The position numbers were made by a program, and so were the translations under genes. Under the pieces are notes generated by a model, which was not told the origin of the DNA, searched no databases, and saw only the letters and a list, made by a program, of their open reading frames with translations. Below are positions 1 through 7,288 of a DNA stretch of 64,000 nt, piece after piece (positions within the stretch are counted from its first letter, which is position 1; each line of letters begins with the position of its first letter). Origin of the DNA: Crenobacter oryzisoli (GTDB taxonomy: Bacteria; Pseudomonadota; Gammaproteobacteria; Burkholderiales; Chromobacteriaceae); contig NZ_JAUEDK010000009.1 of the NCBI RefSeq assembly GCF_030385785.1, positions 62,001 through 126,000 on the forward strand, in the 5' to 3' direction.

Positions 1-2
1 TG

Positions 3-53
3 CACGACCGCCTCGCCGGCACCCGGCTGGTGCGCGTCAAGCCGACACGCTAA
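3..53 (+). CDS. RDD-family membrane protein, C-terminal tail (partial)
   Basis: Only the last 16 codons and the TAA stop lie in the window. The peptide HDRLAGTRLVRVKPTR matches the usual end of RDD-domain membrane proteins, in which an H-D-x-x-(S/A)-G-T-x-(V/L)-V motif closes the last helix. The rest of the gene is upstream of the window. The family call rests on this short motif alone. Confidence 0.5.
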   Translation, partial: HDRLAGTRLVRVKPTR

Positions 54-197
54 GAGCCCCCATGCCGCCGCCATTCGGGCAGCATCGCCTTCGGCGCGAT
101 CGGCTACATGCCGATCAGGCTGTTGATCGGATCGCGCCGACTGCCGACGCTGCTCCCTGAGCGCGACCTGCTCCTGTAAGCCGATTCGATCAACGAA

Positions 198-225
198 AAA
201 CGGGCGCGCCTTGGCGTGCCCGTTT
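198..225 (-). terminator. Terminator of guaD
   Basis: A 13-bp stem (one G-U pair) with left arm AAACGGGCGCGCC and a short TTG-containing loop is followed on the minus strand by a T-run. It lies 36 bp past the guaD stop and may also stop the plus-strand RDD transcript. Between 54 and 197 I see no gene, only a weak hairpin near 99-117. Confidence 0.75.
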
Positions 226-260
226 CGTCACCCCACAGCTACGGCGGGACTCAGGTTCAC

Positions 261-1565
261 TCAGTCGCGGCCGTACACCTTGTTGCCGGCGACGTAGGTG
301 GCGGCGATCGCGCGGTCGTCGCCCATCGTCATCTGGATGAACAGCGCCTCTTCGATGTCTTTGCAGTACTTCATCCGGTAGTCGATGATCGGCGTGCTGT
401 GCAGATCGATCACCGCAAGATCGGCCTCGAAGCCCGGAGCGATGGTGCCGATCTTGTCGGCAAGACCGAGTGCCTCGGCGGTGCCGCGGCTGGCCAGGTA
501 GAACGCATGGCCAGCCGACAGCGCATTGCCGTTCAGTTGGGCGGCCTTGTACGCCTCGTTCAGCGTCTGCAGCATCGAGAAGCTGGTGCCGGCGCCCAGG
601 TCGGTCGCGAGACCCACGCGGATCGGACGGCTCGGGTCCTTGGCCTTCTTGACGTTGAACGCGCCGGAGCCCAGGAAGAAGTTGGACGTCGGGCAGTGCG
701 CGACGGCCGCCTTGGTGTCGGCGAAGATGTCTAGCTCTTCGTCGGTCAGGTGGATGCCGTGGCCGTAGATCGCGCGCTCACGCATCAGGCCGTACTTGTG
801 GTACACGCTGGTGTAGCTGCCGCATTCCGGATACAACGACTTCACCCACTCGACTTCGTTGACGTTCTCGGACACGTGCGACTGGATCAGCGCGGTCGGG
901 AAGTCGCGGGCCAGCTGGCCGACCATCTCGAGCTGTTCCGGGGTCGAGGTCGGCGCGAAGCGCGGGGTGATCACGTATTCGTTACGGCCGTTGCCATGCC
1001 ATTTCTTGGCGAGCGCGGCCGATTCGTCGTAGGCGCGCTGCGGGGTGTCGAGCAGCGCTTCCGGCGCGAAACGGTCCATGCAGATCTTGCCGGCCTGCAC
1101 GCGCATATTGTAGCGGCTGGCCACCTCGAAGAACGCGTCGACCGACTGCGGGTAGACGGTACAGTAGACGGTGGCGCTGGTGACGCCGTTCTTCAGCTGT
1201 TCGCGCAGGAACACCTCGGCCACCTCGGTGGCGTGCTCCTTCTGGGCGAACTGCTGCTCGGCGATGAAGGTGTAATTGTTGAGCCAGTCGAGCAGCTGCT
1301 CGCCGTAGGCGCCGATGATCTGGGTCTGCGGGTAGTGCACGTGGCTGTCGATGAAGCCAGGCACGATGATGCTGTTCTTGTATTCGGTAACCTCTACGCC
1401 GGCCGGCAGCGCTGCAATCAGGTCACTCGCCTTGCCCACCGCGGTGATCTTGCCACCGTCCATTACGATCAGCGCGTCGGACTCGTAGACCATACAGTCC
1501 TTGAGGTCGCGCTGGAATGGATCGTCCTTGAAGGTCAGCATTGCGCCACGAATCGCAGTCTGCAT
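261..1565 (-). CDS. guaD: Guanine deaminase
   Basis: This 434-residue amidohydrolase converts guanine to xanthine and ammonia in purine salvage and catabolism. The N-terminal metal motif H-x-H is visible in GFIDSHVHYPQTQ, and the order of conserved blocks follows bacterial GuaD (for example THLTDEEL-type and VAHCPTSN motifs). The start was set at 1565 because an AAGGAG box sits 6 nt upstream; an in-frame extension of 23 codons has no ribosome site. It diverges from a MarR-family gene at 1885, which suggests local control. Identification is firm. Confidence 0.95.
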   Translation of the reverse strand: MQTAIRGAMLTFKDDPFQRDLKDCMVYESDALIVMDGGKITAVGKASDLIAALPAGVEVTEYKNSIIVPGFIDSHVHYPQTQIIGAYGEQLLDWLNNYTFIAEQQFAQKEHATEVAEVFLREQLKNGVTSATVYCTVYPQSVDAFFEVASRYNMRVQAGKICMDRFAPEALLDTPQRAYDESAALAKKWHGNGRNEYVITPRFAPTSTPEQLEMVGQLARDFPTALIQSHVSENVNEVEWVKSLYPECGSYTSVYHKYGLMRERAIYGHGIHLTDEELDIFADTKAAVAHCPTSNFFLGSGAFNVKKAKDPSRPIRVGLATDLGAGTSFSMLQTLNEAYKAAQLNGNALSAGHAFYLASRGTAEALGLADKIGTIAPGFEADLAVIDLHSTPIIDYRMKYCKDIEEALFIQMTMGDDRAIAATYVAGNKVYGRD

Positions 1566-1884
1566 TTCTTGCTCCTTGTATAATATTGTCATTACTCGCA
1601 TGGAATTTACTTCCCATCCAGGTTTCCATGCCATTCGGCCCCGATCCAGCTTTCCACTATTCCTTTGATATCACGGCGAATTTCACGTCGAAGTGGTTGA
1701 GCCGGGGGTAGAAGTCGTCTCCACCCGAAGCATGCCACGAATTATTGCTTCATATCAAAATTCTTTGTGTTGATTTATACCTATATAAGTTGCTTTCGAT
1801 TGAATAATTTATCTGTTGCTAAAGTGTTCCAATCTGCTTTAAATAGCGCTTTCCCACCCAAGAACCATAAGCAGTCAGAGAGCC
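1566..1884. promoter_or_regulatory. Divergent guaD/marR control region
   Basis: This 319-bp AT-rich gap holds no gene and must carry the promoters of guaD (leftward) and the MarR gene (rightward). Around 1754-1774 ATCAA and TTGAT arms face outward, 11 bp apart. At 1828-1835 the octamer TCCAATCT occurs, the same octamer as in the palindrome in front of the second MarR gene (2784-2791). Promoter hexamers could not be assigned confidently. Confidence 0.45.
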
Positions 1885-2385
1885 ATGTCCAATAAAACAG
1901 ACCACGTTGACCACATCGTCGCCCGCTGGCGTGAGGTCCGCCCGGATCTGGACCCTTCCAGTACCGAAGTCATCGGACGCATCGTCCGTCTCGAATATTT
2001 CATCACTCGTCGCGTCCTCACCGATCTGGCCCGCCATCTGCTGAACGTCGGCGAATTCAACGTGATCGCCGCGCTCCGTCGCGCCGGCGAGCCCTATGAG
2101 CTGTCGCCTAACCAGCTGCAGGGCATGGTCTTGATCTCGTCCGGTGGCCTGACCAACCGGATCAACCGCCTCGAAGCGGCCGGCCTGGTCACCCGCCACC
2201 CCGACCCGAACGATCGCCGCGGCGTGATCGTGCGCCTGACCGAGCGCGGCCTGGCGGTCGTCGACGACGCCGCCGAGCATCACTTGGCCGCCGAGGACGA
2301 GCTACTGTCTCCGCTAAATACCGAAGAGCGCGAGCAGCTGGCCTCGCTGCTGCGCAAGCTGCTGATCAGCCACGACGAGGGCTAA
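1885..2385 (+). CDS. MarR-family regulator, probably purine-ligand responsive
   Basis: The 166-residue protein has a MarR winged helix: recognition region SSGGLTNRINRLEAAGLV (about residues 90-107) and wing motif DPNDRRGV (about 113-120). The N-terminal helix carries ARWREVRPDLD, with Trp15 in the place where urate/xanthine-binding MarR proteins (HucR, MftR, PecS group) keep a ligand-contact tryptophan. It diverges from guaD, whose product is xanthine, so a regulator of purine catabolism is plausible (inference). A close paralogue follows at 2833. An AGAGAG box precedes the ATG. Confidence 0.85.
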   Translation: MSNKTDHVDHIVARWREVRPDLDPSSTEVIGRIVRLEYFITRRVLTDLARHLLNVGEFNVIAALRRAGEPYELSPNQLQGMVLISSGGLTNRINRLEAAGLVTRHPDPNDRRGVIVRLTERGLAVVDDAAEHHLAAEDELLSPLNTEEREQLASLLRKLLISHDEG

Positions 2386-2396
2386 GCGACAACCTC

Positions 2397-2431
2397 AAAG
2401 CCGGGTTTGCCTCGCAGGGCAACCCGGCTTT
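2397..2431 (+). terminator. Terminator of the first MarR gene
   Basis: An 11-bp stem, AAAGCCGGGTT paired with AACCCGGCTTT, starts 11 bp after the stop codon. The T-run is short (TTTGTCGTG), so it may be only moderately efficient. The following stretch, 2432-2776, has no convincing gene or repeat on either strand. Confidence 0.7.
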
Positions 2432-2776
2432 GTCGTGTTCGGAGGGTGGCAAGGGAAAGAAAGTGAAAACGCGGCCGTGCCGGGGGAAGGCGGGGCGGCC
2501 AGCGCCGGCAACGAATGGTCGACGGCAGGATCAAGGCCTTGCGGGGAGCGAGACGACCTGTTGGTCAGGGGTAACCCGCTGCGGTCCAGCCACCGGCCGG
2601 CGATCACAAGACTGGTCGACGATGCTTCGCCACCGGCGGCGCCAAGCCGAACATTACGCTGGACTTGGCCATGAAGGGAAAGCGGTCGGCTGGGACGGGC
2701 TAGCGTATTGGATAGGGCTGCGGCATCCGTCTCCCGAAAACGCCGCCGACGCTGCACCACACCAAACATCGCTGTG

Positions 2777-2795
2777 TTGAAGATCCAATCTACAA
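2777..2795. promoter_or_regulatory. Candidate MarR operator
   Basis: TTGAAGATCCAATCTACAA is an inverted repeat with 8-bp arms (7 of 8 symmetric) around a 3-bp centre, 38 bp upstream of the second MarR start. Size and symmetry fit a MarR dimer site. Its TCCAATCT core recurs upstream of the first MarR gene. Autoregulation or cross-regulation is inferred. Confidence 0.5.
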
Positions 2796-2832
2796 GCCGC
2801 AACGATGCGGCCGACCAAGCAGAAAGTGCAAG

Positions 2833-3372
2833 ATGTTCCTCGACGACAACCCCTCGGCACCGGACGAGGCCACCGACATGGTCGACGAGCCGATCGTCGG
2901 CGGACACCACGAGTTGCCCGGCCCCAACGGCAGCGGTACCGAAGTGATCGGCCGGCTGGCGCGGCTGGAGTACTTCTTGAGCCGCCGGCTGCTGGCGCAG
3001 CTGGAGGGGTTCGGTCTGTCGGTTGGCGAGTTCGGCGTAATCGCCGCACTGCGCCGCAGCGGCCCGCCGTTCCGGCAGAGCCCTCAGCAGCTGCGCACCC
3101 AGGTGCTGATCACCGCCGGCGGGCTGTCCAACCGCATCTCGCGGCTCGAAGCAGCCGCTCTGGTCGTACGTCGCCCCGACCCGGACGATCGGCGCGGGGT
3201 GCTCATCGAGCTGACCGAGAAGGGACTGACAGTGGTCGAGGCCGCCGCTGAGCGGCACATTGCCACCGAACACGCGCTGCTCACGCCGCTATCGGCCGCC
3301 GAGCGCCGGCAGCTTGCTGCCCTGCTCAGGAAACTGATGCTGTTGCACGAGCCAGCGGTGGCTGGGCGCTGA
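2833..3372 (+). CDS. MarR-family regulator, paralogue of the upstream gene
   Basis: The 179-residue protein is about 60-65% identical to the MarR protein at 1885 from TEVIGR onward (my count, roughly 85 of 133 aligned positions). The recognition helix (TAGGLSNRISRLEAAALV) and wing (DPDDRRGV) are intact, so DNA binding should be kept. The N-terminal segment has diverged: IVGGHHELPGPNG replaces the W-containing ARWREVRPDLD region, so the putative ligand tryptophan is lost. It may respond to another signal or act as a constitutive repressor of the same targets (inference). Confidence 0.85.
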   Translation: MFLDDNPSAPDEATDMVDEPIVGGHHELPGPNGSGTEVIGRLARLEYFLSRRLLAQLEGFGLSVGEFGVIAALRRSGPPFRQSPQQLRTQVLITAGGLSNRISRLEAAALVVRRPDPDDRRGVLIELTEKGLTVVEAAAERHIATEHALLTPLSAAERRQLAALLRKLMLLHEPAVAGR

Positions 3373-3432
3373 GCGCCTGGGTATACCCTCTTTACGCTGG
3401 CATTGACTCTGGTCTAAAACACCCATTAAGCA

Positions 3433-4428
3433 ATGACCAAAGTCGGCCCCGCAATGAGATATGGACACATCCGTCGCGCCGCTGTTGCGACCATGCTAAT
3501 GGGCCTCGCCACCGGCACCCACGCCGACGAATTTACACTCTCGGCCGGGGCGATGGACAGCAAGGAGCCGGAAGGTCATTCCTATGCGTGGATGCTGTCC
3601 TACCAGACACCGCTGACCGAGCACATCGCCGCCAGCGTCACCTGGAGCAACGAGGGCCATGTGCCAGGCCACCACCGCGACGGCCACAGCGCTCAACTAT
3701 GGTGGCGCTCGTCCCCGCTGTGGGACAGGCTGGTGCTGTCGGCCGGCGTCGGCCCCTACCACTACTTCGACACAACCATGGCGGCCAACGGCGTCGGCTA
3801 CAGCGACGACCACGGCGTGGCGGTGCTGTACAGCGCCGCCGCTACCTACTACCCCGACAGCAAGTGGCTGTACCAGTTGCGCCTGAACCGGGTACAGGGC
3901 GGTGGCGGCATCACCACCAACTCGATCCAGCTAGGTCTCGGCTATCAGCTGACGCCGGATGGCCTTGACAGCGGCTCCTGGCAGAGCGGTAAGAGCAACA
4001 ACGAGGTCACGTTGCTGGCCGGCCAGACCATCGTCAACAGCTTCAAGTCGGAAACCGGCGTCGCCAAGAGCCTGGAGTACCGCTACTCGTTGAGCCCGGT
4101 GGTGAAATTGTCCGGCGCGTGGATCAACGAGGGTGACACCCGCCTGACTCGTCGCAATGGCGGGGCGCTGCAGGCGTGGCTGGAGCCGGAATTCTTCGAC
4201 AAGAAGCTCACTCTCGGCGTCGGCGGCGGTATCTATGCTGCATTCGACCGCTATCAGACCGATCAGGTCAGCGGCAGCAGCGGCCGCGAGATCTCCGGCA
4301 TCGTCACGCTGACCGCCAGCTACGGGATCACCGACCATCTGCGTGCCCGCATCCACTGGCACCGCATCGTCACCGACTACAGCCGCGACAGCGACATCAT
4401 CCTCCTCGGCCTCGGCTACCAGTTCTGA
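3433..4428 (+). CDS. Outer-membrane beta-barrel protein with two homologous halves
   Basis: I do not recognise the family. The protein has 331 residues, a signal peptide ending near GTHA-DEF (about 31/32), alternating hydrophobic strands rich in Gly and aromatics, and a C-terminal Phe typical of BamA clients. It is an internal duplication: residues 33-173 and 190-331 both run through a W-x-N-E-G segment, a long strand pair and a final LGLGYQ(L/F) strand. Each half could be one 8-strand barrel, or together one larger barrel. The start could also be Met8 at 3454. Lipid A-modifying or adhesin roles cannot be argued from sequence. Confidence 0.7.
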   Translation: MTKVGPAMRYGHIRRAAVATMLMGLATGTHADEFTLSAGAMDSKEPEGHSYAWMLSYQTPLTEHIAASVTWSNEGHVPGHHRDGHSAQLWWRSSPLWDRLVLSAGVGPYHYFDTTMAANGVGYSDDHGVAVLYSAAATYYPDSKWLYQLRLNRVQGGGGITTNSIQLGLGYQLTPDGLDSGSWQSGKSNNEVTLLAGQTIVNSFKSETGVAKSLEYRYSLSPVVKLSGAWINEGDTRLTRRNGGALQAWLEPEFFDKKLTLGVGGGIYAAFDRYQTDQVSGSSGREISGIVTLTASYGITDHLRARIHWHRIVTDYSRDSDIILLGLGYQF

Positions 4429-4439
4429 TCGCACCAAGC

Positions 4440-4601
4440 AAAACACCCCGCCTAAGCGGTAATGCCGTTCACTTAAGCCGTTCAGTCCGGATTTTAGCTT
4501 CGAAGAACGCTTGGAAGTAACAAAAAAGCACCGTTTTTCCGCCTTGGTGGGCGGTGCTTTTTCCTTAAGTGAACGGCATTACCGCCTGAGCGGGGTGTTT
4601 T
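4440..4601. repeat. Long inverted-repeat element (MITE-like or double terminator)
   Basis: Two 38-bp arms, 4440-4477 and 4564-4601, are inverted copies with 35 of 38 positions matching; both contain AATGCCGTTCACTTAAG. They enclose 86 bp that carry a separate hairpin. No transposase is present. The element sits in the convergent gap between the outer-membrane protein gene and the transglycosylase gene. It could be a non-autonomous transposon remnant, or a bidirectional terminator because the outer ends finish in A/T runs. Confidence 0.7.
4523..4562. terminator. Inner hairpin, bidirectional terminator
   Basis: AAAAAGCACCG pairs perfectly with CGGTGCTTTTT across an 18-nt loop. Runs of A and T on both outer sides make it a good terminator for the plus-strand outer-membrane protein gene and for the minus-strand transglycosylase gene. 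Confidence 0.75.
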
Positions 4602-4624
4602 TTCAGGATGGCCGGCCAAATTAC

Positions 4625-5242
4625 CTAGTTCTGCGCCAGCGTGGCCATCGGTGGCGCCCACTGCCAGCTACTGCGCAGTGTGCCGAGCACCGCGTCCGGG
4701 TACTGCGGCTGGCCGAGGCTGCCGTTGTAGCGTCCGAGCGCGCGACTGAGGTTGCCGCGCTCTATGTCGAGGTAGTGGCGCAGGATGGCGCAGCCGTAGC
4801 GCAGATTGGTCGTCAGATCGAACAGGTCGTGGTCGGGCGAACCGATGCTGCGCTGCCAGAACGGCATTACCTGCATCAGCCCGCGCGCGCCGACCGACGA
4901 GATCGCATACTTGCGGAAATTGCTCTCCACCTGGATCAGCGCCAGCACCAGTTGCGGGTCGAGCCCGGCGCGGCTGGCCTCGTACTGCACCGCGACGAGC
5001 AGGCGCTCGCGCACCCAGGGGTCGGGCACGCGCTTCTCGAGCCGCCGCGACATCTCGGACAGCCACGCTATGCCGTCCTGCGGCCGGGCGAACACCAGCC
5101 GCGGTGCGTTGACGTCGCTGACCGAGCGGTGCATCGCCGACGCCACCGTCGCCGACAGCGCCTCCTCACGCTGCGCGCCGGCCCAGACGGCCGGCAGGCT
5201 CAGCGCGCAGAGGATGGCCGCCAGCGCCGGCGTCAGCCGCAT
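4625..5242 (-). CDS. Lytic transglycosylase (SLT domain)
   Basis: The 205-residue exported protein has a signal peptide (cleavage near VWA-GAQ, about residue 21) and an SLT/goose-lysozyme fold. The catalytic glutamate is in ALIQVESNF (Glu106), followed by the GARGLMQVMP motif and the AxxRYNG block near the end. It cleaves murein glycan strands in the periplasm, forming 1,6-anhydro ends. Its ATG overlaps the proS stop in a TAATG junction, so translation is probably coupled. The exact MltE/Slt subclass is not clear. Confidence 0.88.
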   Translation of the reverse strand: MRLTPALAAILCALSLPAVWAGAQREEALSATVASAMHRSVSDVNAPRLVFARPQDGIAWLSEMSRRLEKRVPDPWVRERLLVAVQYEASRAGLDPQLVLALIQVESNFRKYAISSVGARGLMQVMPFWQRSIGSPDHDLFDLTTNLRYGCAILRHYLDIERGNLSRALGRYNGSLGQPQYPDAVLGTLRSSWQWAPPMATLAQN

Positions 5243-6951
5243 TACTTGGCCAGGCGCTGCAACAGTTCGGCGGCGATCGCATCGACCGCAATGGCGGTAG
5301 CGGCGCTGTCGCGGCGGTGCTGGTACTCGACCTTGCCGTCCTTCAGGCCGCGGTCGCCGATGGTGACGCGGTGCGGCACGCCGATCAGCTCCCAGTCGGC
5401 GAACATCGCGCCGGGGCGCTCGCCGCGGTCGTCGAGGATCACGTCGACGCCGGCGGCGGCCAGCTCACCGTACAGCTGGTCGGCGGCAGCCTTCACGCCC
5501 TCGTTGCGGTCGTAGCCGACCGGGCACAGCACCACGGCGAACGGCGCGATGCTGTCCGGCCAGATGATGCCGCGCTCGTCGTTGTTCTGCTCGATCGCCG
5601 CGCCGAGGATACGGGTCACGCCGATGCCGTAGCAGCCCATCTCGAAGAAGCGCGGCTTGCCGTCCTCGTCGAGGAAGGTGGCGTCCATCGCTTCGGAGTA
5701 CTTGGTGCCGAGGTAGAACACGTGGCCGACCTCGATGCCGCGCTGGATCGCCAGCACGCCCTTGCCGTCCGGCGACGCGTCACCGACCACCACGTTGCGG
5801 ATGTCGACCACTTCCGGCTCGGCGCAGTCGCGGCCGAAGTTGGCGCCGGTGTAGTGCTGGTCGTCCTCGTTGGCTCCGATCACGAAGTCGGCCATCGCGG
5901 CGACGGTGCGGTCGGCGATCATGCGGCCCTTGAAGCCGACCGGGCCGAGCGAGCCCGGTTGTGCGCCGAAGGCGGCGCGGATCAGCGTCGGGGAGGCGAA
6001 GGTCAGCGGCTTCTTGATGCCGGCGAGCTTCTCGGCCTTGACCTCGTTGAGCTCGTGGTCGCCGCGCACCAGCATCAGCACCGCGTCGCCCTCTTCGCCT
6101 TCGACCACTATCGCCTTGACGGTTTGCTTGATGTCGACCTTGAGGAAGTCGACCAGCTCGGCGATGGTCTTGACGTTCGGGGTGTGCACCTTGGCAAGCT
6201 GGGCGACCGCCGCCGGGCGGGCTTCGGCCGGAGCCACCGCTTCGGCCAACTCGATGTTGGCGGCGTAGTCGGAGGCCGGGCAGTAGACGATGGCGTCCTC
6301 GCCGGTGTCGGCGATCACTTGGAATTCGTGCGAGCGGTCGCCGCCGATCGCGCCGGTGTCGGCCGCCACCGCGCGGTAGGTCAGGCCAAGGCGGTCGAAG
6401 ATCTTGCAGTAGGCCGCGTACATATTGTCGTAGCTCTTGCCGGCCGCTTCGGCGTCACGGTCGAAGGAGTAGGCGTCCTTCATCGTGAATTCGCGGCCAC
6501 GCATCACGCCGAAGCGCGGACGGCGCTCGTCGCGGAACTTGGTTTGGATCTGGTAGAAGTTCTTCGGCAGCGCGCGATAGCTCTTCAGCTCGCTGCGGGC
6601 GATGTCGGTGACGACCTCTTCCGAGGTCGGCTGGATCACGAAGTCGCGCTCGTGACGGTCCTTGAAGCGCAACAGCTCGTCGCCCATCTTGTCCCAGCGG
6701 CCAGTTTCCTGCCACAGGCCGGCCGGTTGCACCACCGGCATGGTCAGCTCGATCGCGCCGGCGCGGTTCATCTCTTCGCGGACGATGTTCTCGACCTTGC
6801 GCAGCGACTTCAGGCCCATCGGCATCCAGGTGTAGACGCCGGCGGCGACCTTGCGGATAAAGCCGGCGCGCAGCATCAGTTTCTGGCTGATGATGTCGGC
6901 GTCGGCGGGAGCTTCTTTCAGGGTGGAGATGAAAAACTGCGAGGCACGCAT
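5242..6951 (-). CDS. proS: Prolyl-tRNA synthetase, bacterial type with editing domain
   Basis: The 569-residue class II synthetase charges tRNA-Pro. The start [13 protein letters not shown] is canonical; motif 2 ([17 protein letters not shown]) is near residues 138-154; the inserted YbaK-like editing domain spans about 235-390, and the anticodon-binding domain ends the chain. Length matches E. coli ProS (572). The upstream gap to kup is about 340 bp. Confidence 0.97.
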   Translation of the reverse strand: MRASQFFISTLKEAPADADIISQKLMLRAGFIRKVAAGVYTWMPMGLKSLRKVENIVREEMNRAGAIELTMPVVQPAGLWQETGRWDKMGDELLRFKDRHERDFVIQPTSEEVVTDIARSELKSYRALPKNFYQIQTKFRDERRPRFGVMRGREFTMKDAYSFDRDAEAAGKSYDNMYAAYCKIFDRLGLTYRAVAADTGAIGGDRSHEFQVIADTGEDAIVYCPASDYAANIELAEAVAPAEARPAAVAQLAKVHTPNVKTIAELVDFLKVDIKQTVKAIVVEGEEGDAVLMLVRGDHELNEVKAEKLAGIKKPLTFASPTLIRAAFGAQPGSLGPVGFKGRMIADRTVAAMADFVIGANEDDQHYTGANFGRDCAEPEVVDIRNVVVGDASPDGKGVLAIQRGIEVGHVFYLGTKYSEAMDATFLDEDGKPRFFEMGCYGIGVTRILGAAIEQNNDERGIIWPDSIAPFAVVLCPVGYDRNEGVKAAADQLYGELAAAGVDVILDDRGERPGAMFADWELIGVPHRVTIGDRGLKDGKVEYQHRRDSAATAIAVDAIAAELLQRLAK

Positions 6952-7288
6952 GTTCGGACGGCTTTCTCTGGATTGATAGCGGTAAATGCATCGATTGTAG
7001 CGTCAAGCCGCGCCGAACGAAAACGCCACGCCACGCCGCTGATCGGCCGAAAAAATGTCATTAAAATATCAATGACATGTTGCTGGCGTACGGCAGACCG
7101 GGCAATGCTGTCAAGCCGCGCCACGCCTATGTCGTATTCCACCGACACCCGGTGCAGCGCGAAACGAGGGCAAAGGTTGGCCGCGGTGTCCGACCGCGTT
7201 AAGCTTCGCGCTCCGAGGCCCTTGCGCGCTGCAGCATGCCCGCTGCCCCCTGGGCCGTGAAACCCAACAAGCAACCGAATCGATTTTC
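6952..7288. promoter_or_regulatory. Divergent proS/kup intergenic region
   Basis: This 337-bp gap carries the promoters of proS and kup and no gene. A perfect 8-bp inverted repeat, ATGTCATT and AATGACAT around AAAATATC, lies at 7055-7078. The 13-mer GTCAAGCCGCGCC is present twice, at 7002-7014 and 7111-7123. Neither motif matches a known operator that I can name. Confidence 0.5.

Noticed and set aside
2432-2776. Possible gene remnant between the two MarR genes
   Set aside because: Short open frames on both strands were read, but none showed a recognisable motif or ribosome site; treated as non-coding.
5317-7260. Long plus-strand open frame of 647 codons opposite proS
   Set aside because: It is antisense to a well-conserved gene, rich in His/Arg/Val/Asp from codon-position bias, has no recognisable domain and no ribosome site. 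High GC creates such frames.
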